The translations under genes and the position numbers were made by a program. DNA of 9,765 nucleotides. Source: Thermoplasmata archaeon. Its GTDB lineage: Archaea > Thermoplasmatota > E2 > UBA202 > JdFR-43. The notes under the pieces were generated by a model. It ran no database searches. It saw only the letters and a program-made list of their open reading frames with translations, and had not been told where the DNA came from. Numbering within the stretch: the first letter of the stretch is position 1; the number at the start of each line of letters is the position of its first letter. Below are positions 1-6,254 of the stretch, in pieces. The stretch covers positions 1 through 9,765 of the forward strand of contig JAGHBD010000022.1 in assembly GCA_021161135.1 (NCBI GenBank). The letters run 5' to 3'.

Positions 1-70
1 GCATATTATATTTTAAAAACCATAAAAATATTTGCTTGTTAGAGGATACCCTGTTTGAGAGATATTGTTA

Positions 71-99
71 TTTTTTTAAATTACAAAAATAATTTAACA
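71..99 (+). promoter_or_regulatory. Probable promoter of tpiA-arfC
   Basis: This is AT-rich DNA with TATA-like stretches (TTTAAATTA at 75-83, AATTTAAC at 91-98) just upstream of the tpiA ATG at 118. No Shine-Dalgarno sequence precedes that ATG, so a leaderless or very short-leader transcript is likely. Positions 1-117 otherwise hold no gene that I can support. A second AT-rich stretch at 3-16 could be an upstream box or the tail of the preceding transcription unit. The exact box is uncertain. Confidence 0.35.
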
Positions 100-117
100 T
101 GCAACACTTTTCAAATC

Positions 118-786
118 ATGGGTATCATTGTTGTCAATACAAAAGCATATTGGGAAGGCATTGGAAAGAATGCTGTTGAACTTGCCAAAATTATGGAGAA
201 AATTGGCAGGGAATATGGCGTAGAAATGGCTATAGCAGTGCAGCCATGCGATGTTTATAGGGTAGCAAATGAAGTGGAAATAGATGTATTTTCGCAGCAC
301 ATTGATGCCATAGAATACGGAAGTTACACTGGCTGGATTTTGCCTCACGCAGTTAAAGAGGCTGGAGCGAGAGGCACACTAATAAATCATTCGGAGCATA
401 GAATAAAGGTTGAAGATATTTTTGCTGCTGCTAAAATAGCAGCTGAGGTTGGATTGAAAAGAGTGATATGTGCATCCGTTGTTGAAGTTGCGAGGGCTGT
501 TGCCTGCTTCATGCCAGAATACGTAGCCATTGAACCACCTGAACTCATAGGAGGAGATATTTCTGTGACGAAAGCAAAGCCAGAAGTGGTTAGCGAGAGC
601 GTCGAAGCTGTGAAAAAAATAAATGAAAAGGTGAAGGTGCTGTGTGGTGCTGGAATAAAAAGCGGCGAAGATGTTGCTAAAGCAATCGAGCTTGGGGCAG
701 AAGGTATATTGGTGGCGAGCGGAGTAGTAAAAGCGAAGGATAAAGAAAAAGTTTTAGCGGAGATGGCTGAAGCAATGGTAAAATGA
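118..786 (+). CDS. tpiA: Triosephosphate isomerase, archaeal type
   Basis: Interconverts dihydroxyacetone phosphate and glyceraldehyde 3-phosphate in cytoplasmic glycolysis/gluconeogenesis. The protein has 222 residues, the usual archaeal length and shorter than the roughly 250 of bacteria and eukaryotes. Visible active-site residues are Asn7 and Lys9 (VVNTKAY), catalytic His91 in the archaeal motif LINHSEHR, and catalytic Glu139 in AIEPPELIG; the phosphate-binding end is LCGAGIKSGEDV plus ILVASGVV. The start at 118 is chosen because archaeal homologues begin almost directly with the first beta strand; a TTG 63 bases upstream in frame would add 21 residues unlike the family. The stop overlaps the start of the next gene (ATGA, 783-786), so the two are probably co-transcribed and translationally coupled. 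Loop 6 reads IGGDISV where archaeal enzymes usually have IGTGIPV. The family assignment is firm. Confidence 0.96.
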   Translation: MGIIVVNTKAYWEGIGKNAVELAKIMEKIGREYGVEMAIAVQPCDVYRVANEVEIDVFSQHIDAIEYGSYTGWILPHAVKEAGARGTLINHSEHRIKVEDIFAAAKIAAEVGLKRVICASVVEVARAVACFMPEYVAIEPPELIGGDISVTKAKPEVVSESVEAVKKINEKVKVLCGAGIKSGEDVAKAIELGAEGILVASGVVKAKDKEKVLAEMAEAMVK

Positions 787-1424
787 AAAAGCCCTATGTC
801 ATCATAAATTGCGCTTCTTCTATCGATGGCAAAATTGCACTGGTTGGGAAAAAACCATTGAAAATATCCAGTGAGGAGGATATGGCAAGAGTTCATAAGC
901 TAAGGAATGAATGCGATGCCATTTTAGTTGGAATAGAAACAGTGCTTGCTGACGATCCTAAGCTAACAGTGAAAGAAAAATATGTTGGCAAGGCAAGGCA
1001 GCCACTGAGGATAGTATTGGACAGCAAGTTTCGCACACCTAAAAATGCTGAGGTGATGAAGCCTTATGCAAAAACACTCATCGTTACAACATGCAAGGAA
1101 TTTAAAGAAGGGCATGTGGAAGTTATAAAATGCGGAAATGATAAAGTCGATTTAAAAAAACTCATGGAGATTTTGCATAAAAGAGGGATAAAAAAATTAC
1201 TCGTTGAAGGAGGTTCGACGGTTATATGGGAATTTTTGAAAAATAAGCTTGTAGATGAAATCTTCATATTCTTTGCCCCAATAATAATAGGTGGCAACGC
1301 ACCAGGCGTAGCTGGAGGAGAGGGAGCAAGAAAAGAAGAAGACGTGATAAAATTTGAAATAAAAGGGATGGAAAAAATAGGCGGTGGCTTTCTATTGCAT
1401 CTTATCCCACAATATGAACAATGA
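783..1424 (+). CDS. arfC: 2,5-diamino-6-ribosylamino-4(3H)-pyrimidinone 5'-phosphate reductase (archaeal riboflavin pathway)
   Basis: Reduces the ribosyl side chain of the diaminopyrimidinone phosphate intermediate to ribityl in archaeal riboflavin/F420 precursor synthesis, with NAD(P)H as donor. The 213-residue protein is a single RibD C-terminal (DHFR-like) domain with no fused deaminase, as in archaea. Motifs seen are SSIDGKIA at 12-19, VGIETVLADDP at 49-59, VEGGSTVIW at 141-149 and PIIIGGNAPGV at 166-176. The start codon lies inside the tpiA stop (ATGA), which points to translational coupling; there is no obvious pathway link between the two genes. The 3' end runs 23 bases into the convergent yjbQ-like gene. 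The symbol follows the methanogen enzyme ArfC (also called RibD2 or RED); the family call is strong, cofactor preference cannot be read. Confidence 0.92.
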   Translation: MKKPYVIINCASSIDGKIALVGKKPLKISSEEDMARVHKLRNECDAILVGIETVLADDPKLTVKEKYVGKARQPLRIVLDSKFRTPKNAEVMKPYAKTLIVTTCKEFKEGHVEVIKCGNDKVDLKKLMEILHKRGIKKLLVEGGSTVIWEFLKNKLVDEIFIFFAPIIIGGNAPGVAGGEGARKEEDVIKFEIKGMEKIGGGFLLHLIPQYEQ

Positions 1425-1815
1425 TTTTCCGCCTCCTCGCCCTTACATCGCATTCAACAAACACAATTTGTTGCCATGTTCCAAGTATAAGGCGTCGATT
1501 TTCTATTGGCACAGTAAGGCTGGGCCCTATTATACTTGCCCTCACATGACTATGACCATTGCCATCATGCCATTTTTCCTCATGCCTGTAATATGCATTT
1601 TTTGGCGCTATTTTTTCCAAGGCTTGAGGCAAATCATATAACAAACCATCTTCATACTCTATTGTGGTTATTGCTCCTGTTGAACCAGGGCAAAATATTA
1701 GCGCTATGCCATTTTCTATTCCACTTTCTTCAACAATCTCCTGCACATCATGAGTTATGTCTATAATGTCCATCTCCCCTTTCGTATTCAATTCAATAAC
1801 ACCCTTATGGAACAT
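1402..1815 (-). CDS. YjbQ/UPF0047 family protein (secondary thiamine-phosphate synthase-like)
   Basis: A complete 137-residue member of the YjbQ family (COG0432), usually annotated as a secondary thiamine-phosphate synthase-like enzyme on the basis of weak complementation; its physiological role is unclear. Visible family signatures are FCPGSTGAITTIEYEDG near 41-57, WHDGNGHSHVRASIIGPS at 82-99 with His83, His88 and His90 as likely active-site or metal residues, and the conserved LILGTWQQIVFVECD at 109-123. It lies downstream of the C25 protease gene on the same strand with a 33-base gap, and its 3' end overlaps arfC by 23 bases. A CTTTATC box about 25 bases upstream of the ATG suggests its own leaderless promoter. 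No other thiamine gene is in the window. Confidence 0.92.
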   Translation of the reverse strand: MFHKGVIELNTKGEMDIIDITHDVQEIVEESGIENGIALIFCPGSTGAITTIEYEDGLLYDLPQALEKIAPKNAYYRHEEKWHDGNGHSHVRASIIGPSLTVPIENRRLILGTWQQIVFVECDVRARRRKIIVHIVG

Positions 1816-1848
1816 GAAAGAAAAAGAGGAGGAAAAGATAAAGTTTGC
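1816..1848 (-). promoter_or_regulatory. Protease/yjbQ intergenic: T/C-rich terminator-like tract and probable yjbQ promoter
   Basis: Read on the minus strand, this 33-base gap has a TATA-like CTTTATC (1837-1843) centred about 25 bases before the yjbQ ATG. An almost pure pyrimidine run with T4 and T5 tracts follows. Euryarchaeal transcription often terminates at T-rich tracts without a hairpin, so the run could end the upstream protease transcript while the box starts the next. No Shine-Dalgarno sequence is present. Both readings are inference from base pattern only. Confidence 0.35.
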
Positions 1849-3291
1849 CTAACTCGGATATCCTCCTATTTTTAAACTTGGGTCGCCGAGCAGAATCCAC
1901 TCCTGAGCTGTTTTTGCATCAAGGCATGTGAAGCTTCCTGCAGGGCTATTCCAGTCAATTGGGTATGTCTTGAGATATCCCGTTATTACTTTACCCCATA
2001 TTTCGCCAAGCACATCTGTTCCATTCATTCCATATTCCCAGAAGAAGTGTGTGTCGAGCCATTCTGAAGCTTCTCCAGTGAAATTTTTATCCTCCTTTGT
2101 ATATCCCAAGCCCGAATATCCAAGCGTGGCGACGCTCCCTCCATCCACCTTCTTTGTCATCCACCAGCTCCAGCAGGCGGGCGCAGTTTCTCCCTTCCAG
2201 ATATATTCGATCCATTTATCAAATCCCTGATAGATTTTTAGAAGGTTGAACACGGAAATGTTAAACTGGCTGTTGTGGCATCCTCCTACAACACATACTG
2301 GATACATTCCATCGTTTTTTAATTTCGGCATTTGCCACACAGTTAAGCCGTCTACCCATTCCGTGCTATTTGGAGCATGTGTTGCCCAGCTCATTGGACT
2401 GCCATGGCCGTCGAAGAAAACAAAACCACATCCCTGGCTTATGGCTTCGATAACATCCTCCGGCCCTGTAAATGTGCCCAACGATGTCCATAATTTTATC
2501 GCCTCAAAGCCCGGCATCCAGTCTATAGCGCGCTGCGTTCCCTCCTCGCCCTCATAACCTTTCCATGCCGGGTTAAGCACTTCCGGATATGTATCTCCAG
2601 CTATGCAAACAAACCTTTTGAACCAATCCGCCCCATAAGCGGTGGTTTCATACTCTATTGTTTTTGAAACAACCACCTCTATCTCAAAGGCATTGCGAGC
2701 CGCCCATCTACCAACATACACATCTGGAATTAAATCTATTGGGGCATCCTCCGCCTTATTACCTTTCCACTCTCCATAGATGCCGTTGCCGTTTGTATCC
2801 CATGACGAAAACTTGCCATCGCTATCATATATATCGGCAAAATACAAATCGCTTAGGTAACGTCTCTCCCAGTTGCTTTTGTCATCGAGATAAACATATC
2901 TTACGGGCACCCACCACTCCTCCTTTAAGCCAGGTTTCCTCCCGCCAGCAAGCAGCACATATTTGATGTGCCAGTTATCGTAGGCATCCTTTATGAAGTA
3001 TTTTACCTTCTCTGCATCATCTCTTCCTTGGCATGGGAAATATTTGCTACCATATATCTCATCGAGTGTTACAATTATTGTCTTTACTCCATACTGCTCT
3101 TTATGCCACTGGAAAGGAATGAGAGCATCATAGAATTGCTGCGGACATATTATGAGTAAATCGTAAGCCTCTTCGCTTGCCGTTACCTCTTTTTTATTTT
3201 CATCAAAATATTTTGGCTCATTTACGTCAACACCTGCAATAATTCCGCTGAACAAAAACGCCATTACAACCAGAATTGCCAGACTTTTCAT
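1849..3291 (-). CDS. Secreted C25 (gingipain-type) cysteine peptidase
   Basis: A 480-residue exported protein carrying a C25 peptidase domain, the caspase-like fold of gingipains. Residues 1-20 form a signal peptide (Met-Lys-Ser, then a hydrophobic run ending SGIIAG). The Rossmann-like first half starts at DLLIICP (44-50) and contains YVLLAGG (111-117) and the family element DLYFADIYDSDG (148-159). A Gly/Asp-rich loop at 156-175 resembles a calcium site. DVYVGRWAARNA (190-201) is also typical. The catalytic pair is visible: His296 in FFDGHGSP and Cys338 in GGCHNSQFN. The domain ends in the usual LLGDPSLKI at the C terminus. There is no long propeptide, C-terminal Ig module or membrane anchor, so it is a minimal and probably released enzyme. 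The start at 3291 is chosen because it opens the signal peptide and has a TATA-like box 25 bases upstream; a start at 3339 would add 16 charged or polar residues before it. GC content is visibly higher than in neighbouring genes. Substrate and specificity (Arg or Lys) cannot be told. Confidence 0.9.
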   Translation of the reverse strand: MKSLAILVVMAFLFSGIIAGVDVNEPKYFDENKKEVTASEEAYDLLIICPQQFYDALIPFQWHKEQYGVKTIIVTLDEIYGSKYFPCQGRDDAEKVKYFIKDAYDNWHIKYVLLAGGRKPGLKEEWWVPVRYVYLDDKSNWERRYLSDLYFADIYDSDGKFSSWDTNGNGIYGEWKGNKAEDAPIDLIPDVYVGRWAARNAFEIEVVVSKTIEYETTAYGADWFKRFVCIAGDTYPEVLNPAWKGYEGEEGTQRAIDWMPGFEAIKLWTSLGTFTGPEDVIEAISQGCGFVFFDGHGSPMSWATHAPNSTEWVDGLTVWQMPKLKNDGMYPVCVVGGCHNSQFNISVFNLLKIYQGFDKWIEYIWKGETAPACWSWWMTKKVDGGSVATLGYSGLGYTKEDKNFTGEASEWLDTHFFWEYGMNGTDVLGEIWGKVITGYLKTYPIDWNSPAGSFTCLDAKTAQEWILLGDPSLKIGGYPS

Positions 3292-3312
3292 GTGAGTATA
3301 ATGACAAGAAGA

Positions 3313-3320
3313 TTTAAAAT
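3313..3320 (-). promoter_or_regulatory. TATA box of the C25 peptidase gene
   Basis: On the minus strand ATTTTAAA is centred about 25 bases before the ATG at 3291, the spacing expected if transcription begins at or next to the start codon. No Shine-Dalgarno sequence lies between the box and the ATG. This supports both the chosen start and a leaderless mRNA. Confidence 0.45.
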
Positions 3321-3340
3321 TTTGCTGAAGCCATAGCAAC

Positions 3341-3363
3341 TTTTATAAGTTCTAACTATATAA
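3341..3363 (+). promoter_or_regulatory. Core promoter of the metal-uptake operon
   Basis: Two TATA-like boxes precede the regulator gene. TTTTATAA at 3341-3348 would place transcription start near 3370 and give a 13-14 base leader carrying GAGGG (3372-3376), a Shine-Dalgarno-like element 7 bases before the ATG. TATATAA at 3357-3363 would give a leaderless transcript starting at the ATG. The first fits the ribosome site better. An inverted repeat overlaps this region. Confidence 0.45.
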
Positions 3364-3373
3364 CAAAGTTAGA
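3351..3373. promoter_or_regulatory. Inverted repeat, putative operator for the DtxR/MntR-like regulator
   Basis: The arms TCTAACT (3351-3357) and AGTTAGA (3367-3373) are perfect reverse complements separated by 9 bases. The element covers the second TATA-like box and the region downstream of the first, ending 10 bases before the regulator ATG. DtxR/MntR proteins bind palindromes of about this size over promoters, often their own, so metal-dependent autorepression of the whole operon is the natural reading. I saw no second full copy elsewhere in the window. The repeat is seen directly; the protein-site pairing is inferred. Confidence 0.5.
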
Positions 3374-3383
3374 GGGATAAAAC

Positions 3384-3767
3384 ATGCATCGCTATATGAA
3401 AGAGATATACAGGGCCCATGAGAATGGAATGCCTGTTGTTGGGCCAACCTATCTGGCGAGAGCTATAGGTGTAAGTAAATCAACAGCCCACCACATGCTG
3501 AAAAACATGGAAAGAATGGGATATGGAAGATATATAGAAAGAAAAGGTTTTGTTTTGAATGAAAGGGGAATGGAAGAGGCGAGAAAGATAATGAGAAAAC
3601 ACCGCCTGCTCGAAAGTTTTCTTGCCACCATATTTTCTCTCTCCCCAGAAAAAGCATGTATGGAGGCAGATAAAATAGATGCATATGCAGGAGATGAGCT
3701 AATAGAAATGATTGAGGAAAAATACAATTACGAATGCTGCCCGTGTGGCAATGAAATACCAAAATGA
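3384..3767 (+). CDS. DtxR/MntR-family metal-dependent transcriptional regulator
   Basis: A 127-residue DNA-binding regulator, the first gene of the metal-uptake operon, probably repressing it when metal is plentiful. The N-terminal winged helix-turn-helix spans roughly 4-65 (LARAIGVSKSTAHHMLKNMERMGYGRYIERKGFVLNERG region). The dimerization domain opens with the family motif RKHRLLESFL at 71-80. There is no C-terminal FeoA/SH3-like domain, so it is MntR-sized. By eye alignment, His73 matches the conserved metal ligand, but the usual Glu-x-x-Glu/Cys-x-x-Glu-His helix reads EADKIDAY, putting Asp96 and Asp99 at the acidic positions and Ala100 where His is expected. MntR's N-terminal Asp8/Glu11 positions fall on Arg3/Lys6. 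The tail carries Cys118, Cys119 and Cys121 before the common ending GNEIPK. Its stop overlaps the next start (ATGA, 3764-3767). The metal sensed is unknown. Confidence 0.88.
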   Translation: MHRYMKEIYRAHENGMPVVGPTYLARAIGVSKSTAHHMLKNMERMGYGRYIERKGFVLNERGMEEARKIMRKHRLLESFLATIFSLSPEKACMEADKIDAYAGDELIEMIEEKYNYECCPCGNEIPK

Positions 3768-4723
3768 GAGCGATACTGCTGTTGTTGATATGGTTTATAC
3801 TACTTCCATCTGCCGCGGGAATAAATGTAGTTGTATCCATAGCGGATTTTGGGGCTATTGCCAAGGAAATAGGGGGTAACGATGTAAATATATCCGTTAT
3901 TTTGCCACCAGGTGCGGATCCTCACAGCTTTTCTGTAACCAAGGAAGTTGTTGATGAAATAAAGGAAGCTGATCTGATAATACTTGCAAATTCCGCCCTT
4001 CTTTCATATGAGAGAAATATAAAGGAGAGTTATGATAAGGAATATCTCGATTTTAATGATTACGAAGGCGTGGAACTTTTTGATTTTGATGGCATTGAAA
4101 AAAATCCACACGGCTACTGGCTTTACGCTAATAACAGCATATCGATAGCGAGAGCAATAGCTGAAAAACTCGCTGAAATTGAGCCAGAGAAGGCAGAATA
4201 TTTCAATGCCTCTCTCAAAAATTTTGAAGAAAGGATGAAGGAGGCATGGAGAATGGCAAATGATGTTGCGGAACAAAAAAATTTGAAGGGTAAAAAATTT
4301 GTTGCTGCTGTGCCAGGCGTATGCTATATAGGCAGGAATGTTGGTATGGAGGCAGATAAAATAATGTTTGCTGAAGGAACATCTCTTTTAAATGCAGGGG
4401 AAATGGAGGAAATAAAGGAGAAGTTGAGGAAAGGAGAATATGTGGCGATTGTTGTGCCTGAATTCCTTAAAAATGCGAAGGCTGGCGAGGTTGCAAGGCA
4501 ACTTGCTATGGAAACAAATGCAAGCATCGTATATGTAAAATTTGCAGAAGGTGGAGGCAGCTATACCTCTCTTTTCTATTACAATGCTGTGCAAATGCTT
4601 TCCGCAGGAGGAGAGAAGGTGGTTGAAAAACATAATTTATTGGCAATTTATCTATCAATTACACTTGCATTACTTGTGGCGGTGGAAACTTTCCTGCTAT
4701 ATAAATGCTGGAGGATAGAATGA
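3764..4723 (+). CDS. znuA: Metal ABC transporter substrate-binding protein (ZnuA/TroA family), membrane-anchored
   Basis: Cluster A-I solute-binding protein that captures a transition metal outside the cell and passes it to the permease. The 319-residue protein has a signal peptide (1-19), a first lobe from NVVVSIADFGAIAKEIGG, a long connecting helix near 141-172, a second lobe, and a C-terminal transmembrane helix at about 291-313 followed by a short basic tail, which anchors it to the archaeal membrane in place of a lipobox. Candidate metal ligands are His54 (PPGADPHSF), His116 (NPHGYW) and Glu262 (AEGGGSY). The third His typical of the family is absent; VPGVCYIG leaves Cys187 as a possible substitute. 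No His-rich loop is present. It overlaps both neighbours by 4 bases. Zinc is the default family label; manganese or iron is equally possible here. Confidence 0.88.
   Translation: MRAILLLLIWFILLPSAAGINVVVSIADFGAIAKEIGGNDVNISVILPPGADPHSFSVTKEVVDEIKEADLIILANSALLSYERNIKESYDKEYLDFNDYEGVELFDFDGIEKNPHGYWLYANNSISIARAIAEKLAEIEPEKAEYFNASLKNFEERMKEAWRMANDVAEQKNLKGKKFVAAVPGVCYIGRNVGMEADKIMFAEGTSLLNAGEMEEIKEKLRKGEYVAIVVPEFLKNAKAGEVARQLAMETNASIVYVKFAEGGGSYTSLFYYNAVQMLSAGGEKVVEKHNLLAIYLSITLALLVAVETFLLYKCWRIE
4710..4714 (+). promoter_or_regulatory. Shine-Dalgarno site that fixes the znuC start
   Basis: GGAGG lies 5 bases before the ATG at 4720, inside the 3' end of znuA. It favours that ATG over the in-frame ATG at 4705, which has no such site and would place GGAGG inside the coding region. 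The 4720 start also gives the same ATGA overlap seen at the other operon junctions. Confidence 0.65.
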
Positions 4724-5469
4724 TTGAAGTAAGGAATGTTAGCTATTCATATAATGGCAAGGTTGCTTTGGAAAATGTTACATTTAGTAGTGGCGATGCC
4801 TTCCTGGCTATAATGGGGCCAAATGGCTCAGGGAAAACCACCCTCATTAAACTTATAATGGGTTTGCTCGAGCAGCAAAAAGGAGAAATAAAGGTTTTTG
4901 GTATGTCGCCAAAGGAAGCGAGGCATTTAATAGGCTACATGCCCCAAAGAGATGCGATAGCGAAGCATATTCCCATACAAGTAAAAGATATCGTCCTCAT
5001 GGGAATCGCTGCCAAGAAATTTTACAGCAAGGAAGATATAGAAAGGGCAAAGGAGGCGCTGGAGGAAATCGATTCCTTACATCTATGGAACGAAAAGTTT
5101 TCTTCCCTCAGCCAGGGGCAGCAGCAGCGAGTTTTATTTGCAAGAGCACTGGCGAAAAATCCAAAAATGATTATTCTTGATGAACCCTTCAATGCCGTTG
5201 ATTTGCCAAGCAGGGAGAAAATGGTGGAAGTGCTTAAGAAAAAGAGAGAGGAAGGAACAGCGATTGTTGCCGTCGTCCATAACATCAATCCCATCCTTCA
5301 TGAAATTGATGAGATACTGCTGCTGAATAAAAAAGCGATAGCCTTTGGCACTCCAAAAGAAGTACTCAATCAGGAAAATCTTAGGAAGGCATATGGAACA
5401 GATGTCCAGATGATTGTTTGTGAGGAAGGATATTGCCACCCGCTTATAGGCGATGAGCATGCTGGATGA
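4720..5469 (+). CDS. znuC: Metal ABC transporter ATP-binding protein (ZnuC/MntB family)
   Basis: ATPase subunit that powers metal import through the adjacent permease from the cytoplasmic face. The 249-residue protein has all ABC motifs: Walker A GPNGSGKT (33-40), Q-loop in MPQRDA (74-79), signature LSQGQQQR (130-137), Walker B MIILDEP (150-156) and the switch His187 in VVHN. The signature has Gln at the position where LSGGQ has its first Gly. The tail CEEGYCHPLIGDEHAG carries Cys and His residues, a common feature of metal-importer ATPases, though no site can be proved. The start at 4720 rests on a GGAGG 5 bases upstream. The stop overlaps the permease start by 11 bases. The QQQR sequence after the signature resembles manganese-type relatives more than E. 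coli ZnuC, a weak hint only. Confidence 0.93.
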   Translation: MIEVRNVSYSYNGKVALENVTFSSGDAFLAIMGPNGSGKTTLIKLIMGLLEQQKGEIKVFGMSPKEARHLIGYMPQRDAIAKHIPIQVKDIVLMGIAAKKFYSKEDIERAKEALEEIDSLHLWNEKFSSLSQGQQQRVLFARALAKNPKMIILDEPFNAVDLPSREKMVEVLKKKREEGTAIVAVVHNINPILHEIDEILLLNKKAIAFGTPKEVLNQENLRKAYGTDVQMIVCEEGYCHPLIGDEHAG

Positions 5470-6235
5470 GTTTTTAATTCGTGCAATCATAGCAATATTA
5501 CTTGTTTCCATCAATGCATCCATAGCCGGTTCTTTCACAATATTTAAGAATGTGCCATTCCTTGTTGCTGGCTCTGCTCACGCCGCCTTGGCTGGGGCGG
5601 CGATGAGCATTGCCTTCGAATCCTACCTTGACATAAATCCTTTTTTTGGCGCTGCAATTTTTGCTGTTTTCGTCGCCATTTATGCAGCAAAGGCAAGGCA
5701 AGCGAATATCGCAATAGGTATATCTTTTGCCTTTTCAATGGCTCTCGCCGTACTTTTCATCTCCCTCATAAGAGAGCAAGCAGCAAGGGTATGGGGCTAT
5801 CTTTTCGGCGACCTTCTTCTCCTTACAAATAATGATATATTCCTCATGGCAATCGTCACCTCCATTACACTGATTTTATTCATCTTATTTGCCCGAGAAT
5901 TTCTCTTCATATCATTTGATCTCGAAGGTGCAATGGCTCAGGGAATAAAGGCAAGGCAACTCAACTACCTACTCCTTTCCCTAATTTCAATTTCAACAGT
6001 TGTAATAATGAAGGCTGTGGGGGCTATATTGGTATATGCTATGCTCATCGCCCCGGCAGCGGCAGCCAACAGAAAAGCAGGGAGCGTGGCAGGAGTTTTT
6101 GTTATGGCAGGCGTAATAGCCCTGCTGGCAAGCTTCGCTGCCCTTTTTATTGCTCTCTATCTGCCATTCTCACCATCCGCCATCGCCGCCCTGATTGCAA
6201 CATCTATCTATTTTGCTGTGGCAAGAGGCGAGTGA
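5459..6235 (+). CDS. znuB: Metal ABC transporter permease (ZnuB/MntC family)
   Basis: Membrane channel subunit of the metal importer. The 258-residue protein is very hydrophobic, with about eight predicted membrane helices (roughly 8-28, 34-52, 60-77, 84-104, 127-147, 167-203 as two, 208-233, 237-255). Family signatures include GSAHAALAG at 38-46, the helix AIGISFAFSMALAVLF and GAILVYAMLIAPAAAA at 188-203. An ATG at 5453 would add two residues; 5459 is preferred because relatives start with MLxxFxxRAL-like sequence and an AGG lies 8 bases upstream. It overlaps znuC by 11 bases and is the last gene of the operon, ending 19 bases from the convergent DUF89 gene. No clear terminator is visible in that gap. 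Confidence 0.92.
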   Translation: MLDEFLIRAIIAILLVSINASIAGSFTIFKNVPFLVAGSAHAALAGAAMSIAFESYLDINPFFGAAIFAVFVAIYAAKARQANIAIGISFAFSMALAVLFISLIREQAARVWGYLFGDLLLLTNNDIFLMAIVTSITLILFILFAREFLFISFDLEGAMAQGIKARQLNYLLLSLISISTVVIMKAVGAILVYAMLIAPAAAANRKAGSVAGVFVMAGVIALLASFAALFIALYLPFSPSAIAALIATSIYFAVARGE

Positions 6236-6254
6236 ATATGGAAGATGTGCATCT

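Noticed and set aside
38..48. GTTAGAGGATA, similar to one arm of the operator at 3367-3378
   Set aside because: Only a half site is present with no opposing arm, and the downstream genes are not metal-related.
55..117. TTG-initiated 21-residue N-terminal extension of triosephosphate isomerase
   Set aside because: Archaeal enzymes start next to the first beta strand, which is encoded from the ATG at 118. The extension is encoded by AT-rich promoter-like DNA and matches nothing in the family.
387..896. Long open frames opposite real genes, for example the minus-strand frame over tpiA/arfC
   Set aside because: They give low-complexity Ser/Thr/Phe-rich proteins with no family signature and lie entirely over confidently identified genes.
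3292..3339. Longer start for the C25 peptidase
   Set aside because: The added residues are polar and precede a clean signal peptide beginning at 3291. The extension also covers the probable TATA box.
988..5960. Repeated AAGGCAAGGCA near 992, 5688 and 5949
   Set aside because: Each copy simply encodes Lys-Ala-Arg-Gln in three coding regions with the same codons; the match is short and lacks extended flanking identity.
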